Below, one piece after another: positions 61,116 through 64,000 of a DNA stretch of 64,000 bases. A model generated the notes under the pieces. It was not told the DNA's origin. It did not search any database and saw nothing but the letters and a program-made list of their open reading frames with translations. This DNA comes from Paenarthrobacter sp. GOM3. GTDB taxonomy: Bacteria > Actinomycetota > Actinomycetes > Actinomycetales > Micrococcaceae. Each line of letters begins with the position of its first letter. The first letter of the stretch is position 1. The stretch lies in assembly GCF_018215265.2 (NCBI RefSeq), contig NZ_CP136562.1, forward strand, positions 4,340,001 through 4,404,000, given 5' to 3'. Both the position numbers and the translations under genes were made by a program.

Positions 61116-61967
61116 CTACAGGAGCACGGTGCCCTCGATGCAAGTGGCCGAGGCCCCGCCAACCCAAATCTCGCCGTCTTCGGCCTTGACGTGGATACGC
61201 CCGGCGCGGCCCAACACGGTGCCCTGAGCCGCCGTGTACTCGTCCGGCGCGCGCCCGCTGCCAATCAGCCACTGGGCTGCGCCCGCGTTGAAACTGCCCG
61301 TCACCGGGTCCTCGGTCACGGCGTCGTGGGCGATAAAAGTCCGGACTTCAAAATCGACGTCGGAACCCGCCTCATGCGGGCCGATCACGCCCACCTTCAA
61401 GTCACCCATGGCTGCGAAATCAGGCTCGATTCCCAACACCTGCACGGCCGATTCCAGGAGCACGCCGATCCACGCCGGGCCGTTGACCAGCCACGACGTA
61501 TCCAGCAGCGCTTCCTCCGGTAGCCGCAAACCGGCGGCAAGCTGCGCGCGAACATCGTCCGATACCGGCCCAAAGCGCGTCAGCGGCGGCGCAGCAAAAG
61601 CCAACCGACCGGCGTCGTGCTTCACCCGGACCAAACCAGCGCCGCACTCCTGGACCACCTCGCCGTCCGTCTTGGGCACTCCCCCGGCTTGGAGCCAGGT
61701 GTGCGCGGACCCCAGGGTGGGGTGCCCGGCAAAGGGGAACTCCTCGCTACCCGTGAAGATGCGAACCTTGTAGTCGGCAGCGGGGTCGCTGGGCGGCAGG
61801 AGGAACGTGGTCTCGGAAAGATTGGTCCAGTTGGCGAAGTGCTGCATGGTCTCGCCGCTGAGCCCTTCCGCATCCACGACGACGGCGAGGGGGTTGCCGA
61901 GGTAAGGCCGGTCGGAGAAGACGTCGACCTGATGGAACGGTCGGTTACGGGGGGCTTCGGAAGTCAC
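61116..61967 (-). CDS. PhzF family isomerase
   Basis: A 283-residue PhzF fold protein: FHQVDVFSDRPYLGNPLAVV at the start, catalytic Glu E52 in LSETTFLLPP, EFPFAGHPTLGSAHTW and a FNAGAAQWLIG second-half block. PhzF proteins catalyse isomerisation or cyclisation, and only some act in phenazine synthesis; here no phenazine genes are near. Start GTG 61967. Confidence 0.87.
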   Translation of the reverse strand: MTSEAPRNRPFHQVDVFSDRPYLGNPLAVVVDAEGLSGETMQHFANWTNLSETTFLLPPSDPAADYKVRIFTGSEEFPFAGHPTLGSAHTWLQAGGVPKTDGEVVQECGAGLVRVKHDAGRLAFAAPPLTRFGPVSDDVRAQLAAGLRLPEEALLDTSWLVNGPAWIGVLLESAVQVLGIEPDFAAMGDLKVGVIGPHEAGSDVDFEVRTFIAHDAVTEDPVTGSFNAGAAQWLIGSGRAPDEYTAAQGTVLGRAGRIHVKAEDGEIWVGGASATCIEGTVLL

Positions 61968-62025
61968 TGGTGCAGGCTATCACCGGGTGCTGGCTGGTCC
62001 ACGCCACGTCTGGGAGACTACGGGA

Positions 62026-62448
62026 ATGGCAGAGAACAAGACACAGCCCACGGACGTCTCGGTTGAGGATTTCCTGGCGGCGGTGGAGCACCCCCAACGG
62101 CGGAAAGACGGCTTGGAGCTGCTGAACATGATGCGCCGGGCCACCGGCCAGGAAGCTGTGATGTGGGGGCCAACGATCGTAGGTTTCGGCAGCTACCACT
62201 ACAAGTACAGCAGCGGGCGCGAAGGCGACGCTGCCGCCGTCGGGTTTTCTCCGCGCAAGGCGAACCTGGTGCTGTACGGACTCACGGACGGACCCGATGC
62301 CGACCGCCTGCTGCCGGAACTCGGAAAGTACAAGACCAGTACCGCGTGCCTGTACATCAACAAGCTGGGCGATGTGGACCGCGATGTCCTCGCCGAGATG
62401 ATCCGCAGTGGGTACCACCACACCATGACGGAAGTCCACACCCCCTAA
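62026..62448 (+). CDS. DUF1801 domain protein
   Basis: A 140-residue protein: FLAAVEHPQRRKDGLELLNMMRRATGQEAVMWGPTIVGFGSYHYKYSSGREGDAAAVGFSPRKANLVLY is the DUF1801 pattern (YdhG-type), with conserved WGPTIVGFG and FSPRKxNLVLY. Function unknown; relatives appear near iron or cytosolic metal genes. A bidirectional terminator follows. Confidence 0.87.
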   Translation: MAENKTQPTDVSVEDFLAAVEHPQRRKDGLELLNMMRRATGQEAVMWGPTIVGFGSYHYKYSSGREGDAAAVGFSPRKANLVLYGLTDGPDADRLLPELGKYKTSTACLYINKLGDVDRDVLAEMIRSGYHHTMTEVHTP

Positions 62449-62477
62449 ACCCCTCCGAGGTTTTGGGGAACAGAAAA

Positions 62478-62513
62478 CCCCCACCTCCGGAAACCGGAAG
62501 CGGGGGCCTTCTT
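62478..62513. terminator. Bidirectional terminator between DUF1801 and rplI
   Basis: A stem built of CCCCC/GGGGG and CCGG/CCGG segments with short internal mismatches and a 3-nt loop lies between two convergent genes; T-rich runs are on both sides (GGGGTTTTC on the minus strand, CTTCTTT on the plus strand). Confidence 0.75.
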
Positions 62514-62525
62514 TGCAGTCAGGGA

Positions 62526-62978
62526 CTACTTGCTGGCTACGACCTCGAGGTCGATGACAGCGGAAACGTCCTCGTGCAGGCGAACGTTGGCCTGGTACGA
62601 ACCGACAGACTTGATGTGGTTCGGCAGTTCAACGTTGCGCTTGTCGATGGAGCCGAGGCCAGCGGCCTCAACAGCAGCAGCGACATCAGCAGGCTTGACG
62701 GTGCCGAAGAGACGACCGGACTCGCCGGCCTTCACCTCGAGCTTGACCTTCTTGGAGGACAGTGCCTGAGCCTGGGCCTGTGCAGCTTCAACGGAAGCGT
62801 GCGCACGAGCAGCGCGTGCAGCCTTGATGGACTCAACCTGCTTCTCGCCACCCTTGGACCAGGTCAGGGCGAAGCCGCGGGGCAGCAGGAAGTTACGTGC
62901 GTAACCGTCCTTGACCTCGACAACGTCGCCAGCAGCACCGAGACCGGTTACTTCGTGGGTCAGAATGAGCTTTGCCAT
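62526..62978 (-). CDS. rplI: 50S ribosomal protein L9
   Basis: A 150-residue L9 protein: N-terminal [37 protein letters not shown] is the L9 signature, then a long helix ([29 protein letters not shown]) and the C-terminal RNA-binding fold. It lies 18 nt after rpsR on the same strand and ends in the terminator at 62513. Confidence 0.97.
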   Translation of the reverse strand: MAKLILTHEVTGLGAAGDVVEVKDGYARNFLLPRGFALTWSKGGEKQVESIKAARAARAHASVEAAQAQAQALSSKKVKLEVKAGESGRLFGTVKPADVAAAVEAAGLGSIDKRNVELPNHIKSVGSYQANVRLHEDVSAVIDLEVVASK

Positions 62979-62996
62979 GTTAGTTAATCCCTTCCC

Positions 62997-63236
62997 TTAG
63001 CCGCGGCCAGCGCCGGAGTAAGGCAGCAGAGCAACTTCGCGGGCGTTCTTGATTGCCTGGGCGATCTTGCGCTGTTCCTGAACGGTAACGCCAGTGACGC
63101 GACGAGCGCGGATCTTTCCGCGGTCGGAGATGAACTTGCGCAGCAGTGCTACGTCCTTGTAGTCGATGACAGTGATGTCAGCGGCCTTCAAGGGGTTGGA
63201 CTTTGGTTTGGGCTTACGGAGTTCAGCCTTAGCCAT
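62997..63236 (-). CDS. rpsR: 30S ribosomal protein S18
   Basis: A 79-residue S18: [55 protein letters not shown] is unmistakable. It lacks the zinc-ribbon Cys residues (C- form), unlike the C+ paralogue in actinobacteria that is zinc-dependent. AAGGAG precedes the ATG at 9 nt. Confidence 0.97.
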   Translation of the reverse strand: MAKAELRKPKPKSNPLKAADITVIDYKDVALLRKFISDRGKIRARRVTGVTVQEQRKIAQAIKNAREVALLPYSGAGRG

Positions 63237-63259
63237 CGTGGAGCTCCTTTTCTATGGAG

Positions 63260-63281
63260 CCCGTGGATATTGATCCACGGG
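63260..63281. other. Hairpin in the ssb-rpsR intergenic
   Basis: CCCGTGGAT/ATCCACGGG with ATTG loop lies between ssb and rpsR. It could attenuate or stabilise the operon mRNA; no T-run follows. Confidence 0.5.
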
Positions 63282-63364
63282 ATGGTGGTGTTCGACGGCG
63301 GTGATCGCCAAGGTGCCTTTCGGCAGTCCCGGAGAGCGACCGGCGTCGGACGTTTATGTGATGT

Positions 63365-63949
63365 TTAGAAGGGAGGTTCGGAATCCGGGCCGTTGCCCCA
63401 ACCGCCGCCTGCATTGCTGACCCCGGGCGTGGCCCAAGGATCATCCTGCTGTGCGGGCTGGTTGTTGCCGCCCCAGTTTCCACCGGAGTTGCCGCCACCC
63501 TGGTTTCCACCAGGAGCGCCACCTCCAAAGCCACCGGAATTACCGGCGTTACCGCCACCGAAGCCACCCTGGCCACCGCCGGAGCGCTGGGTACGGTTGA
63601 CTTTGGCGTTGGCGTAACGCAGGCTGGGGCCGATTTCGTCGACCTCAAGCTCGATAACGGTGCGCTTCTCGCCTTCTTTGGTTTCGTAAGAACGGCTCTT
63701 CAAACGGCCGGAAACGATGACGCGCATACCCTTGGTCAGGGATTCGGCCACGTTCTCGGCTGCTTCGCGCCATACCGATGCGCGGAGGAACAGGGTTTCC
63801 CCGTCCTTCCACTCATTGGACTGGCGGTCAAAGGTCCGGGGAGTAGAAGCGATGGTGAAGTTCGCTACTGCTGAGCCAGACGGGGTGAACCGCAGCTCGG
63901 GGTCATTGGTGAGATTACCGATGACCGTAATAGTGGTTTCGCCTGCCAT
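63365..63949 (-). CDS. ssb: Single-stranded DNA-binding protein
   Basis: A 194-residue SSB: OB-fold (about 1-115; [60 protein letters not shown]), a glycine/asparagine-rich linker and the acidic tail DSEPPF that recruits partner proteins. The start has GGAGG 6 nt upstream. The gene is followed by rpsR and rplI. rpsF is expected just beyond the window edge. Confidence 0.97.
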   Translation of the reverse strand: MAGETTITVIGNLTNDPELRFTPSGSAVANFTIASTPRTFDRQSNEWKDGETLFLRASVWREAAENVAESLTKGMRVIVSGRLKSRSYETKEGEKRTVIELEVDEIGPSLRYANAKVNRTQRSGGGQGGFGGGNAGNSGGFGGGAPGGNQGGGNSGGNWGGNNQPAQQDDPWATPGVSNAGGGWGNGPDSEPPF

Positions 63950-64000
63950 CTACTGCCTCCTTGTTCGTTCCTGCGGGGTAAAGATCTGAAAGGGGCTGAT

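Noticed and set aside
1..64000. Insertion sequences, prophage genes or integrases
   Set aside because: I found no transposase, integrase or terminase text, and no flanking inverted repeats with direct duplications.
1..64000. tRNA or rRNA genes
   Set aside because: No cloverleaf-like or conserved rRNA sequence was noticed in the intergenic stretches.

Overview
The window reads as chromosomal DNA of a high-GC actinobacterium of the Arthrobacter/Paenarthrobacter type (Micrococcaceae). Supporting signs are a mycothione reductase (mycothiol is an actinobacterial thiol), a CsoR/CopZ/CopA copper operon, a WXG100 protein, an ANTAR protein, frequent GTG and TTG starts, ATGA/GTGA translational coupling, and several likely leaderless genes. 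The cluster ssb-rpsR-rplI at the right edge, with dnaB about 15 kb to its left, is what usually lies close to the replication origin in actinobacteria. No phage, plasmid, insertion sequence, tRNA or rRNA gene was found.

Layout. 1-5.1 kb: end of a RidA protein, polyprenol-phosphate mannosyltransferase, LssY_C membrane protein, NAD-dependent epimerase, mycothione reductase. 5.2-8.9 kb: a LysR regulator divergent from mesX-mesD-flavin reductase, a folate-independent, probably oxygen-dependent methionine synthase system. 9-19 kb: DUF1275 protein, TreS-like GH13 enzyme, ECF sigma factor with a coupled membrane protein, polyphosphate kinase 2, GNAT, secreted GH3 hexosaminidase, YdcF-like protein, glyoxalase-fold protein. 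19-25 kb: an amino-sugar scavenging operon (binding lipoprotein, two permeases, GH20 hexosaminidase, IclR regulator, rhodanese) preceded by DasR-like operator sites. 25.3-28.3 kb: csoR-copZ-copA with two CsoR operators over the promoter. 28-31 kb: DUF2277, orphan WXG100, EamA transporter, CGNR zinc-finger regulator.

30.9-36.3 kb: a sortase-assembled pilus locus (large LPESG surface protein, backbone pilin with YPKN motif and E-box, class C sortase), preceded by a perfect CRP/GlxR-type palindrome. 36-45 kb: small membrane proteins, MATE exporter, ABM-fold protein, GNAT, DoxX, a remarkable 32-bp-period repeat array, an AztD-like zinc metallochaperone under a Zur-like box, a three-gene coupled cassette around a free-standing PEP-utilising swivelling domain, and a double-hotdog thioesterase. 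45-49 kb: a lipoprotein, dnaB, a 588-bp intergenic region rich in DnaA boxes, and two membrane-anchored proteins with L7/L12-C-terminal-like repeats. 49-62 kb: zinc-ribbon protein, FMN reductase, two hydrolases, GNAT, CoA-transferase plus HMG-CoA-lyase-like pair, SRPBCC and DUF4287 proteins, lipoprotein, ANTAR regulator, lipid-kinase-like protein, ABC exporter pair, PhzF and DUF1801 proteins. 62.5-64 kb: rplI, rpsR, ssb.

The most interesting items are the MesD/MesX/flavin-reductase operon, the stand-alone swivelling-domain cassette, the DnaA-box-rich dnaB upstream region beside the L7/L12-like membrane proteins, the 32-bp repeat array, and the regulatory palindromes for CRP, Zur, CsoR and a DasR-type regulator. 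Family assignments come from recognised motifs only; no database search was run.
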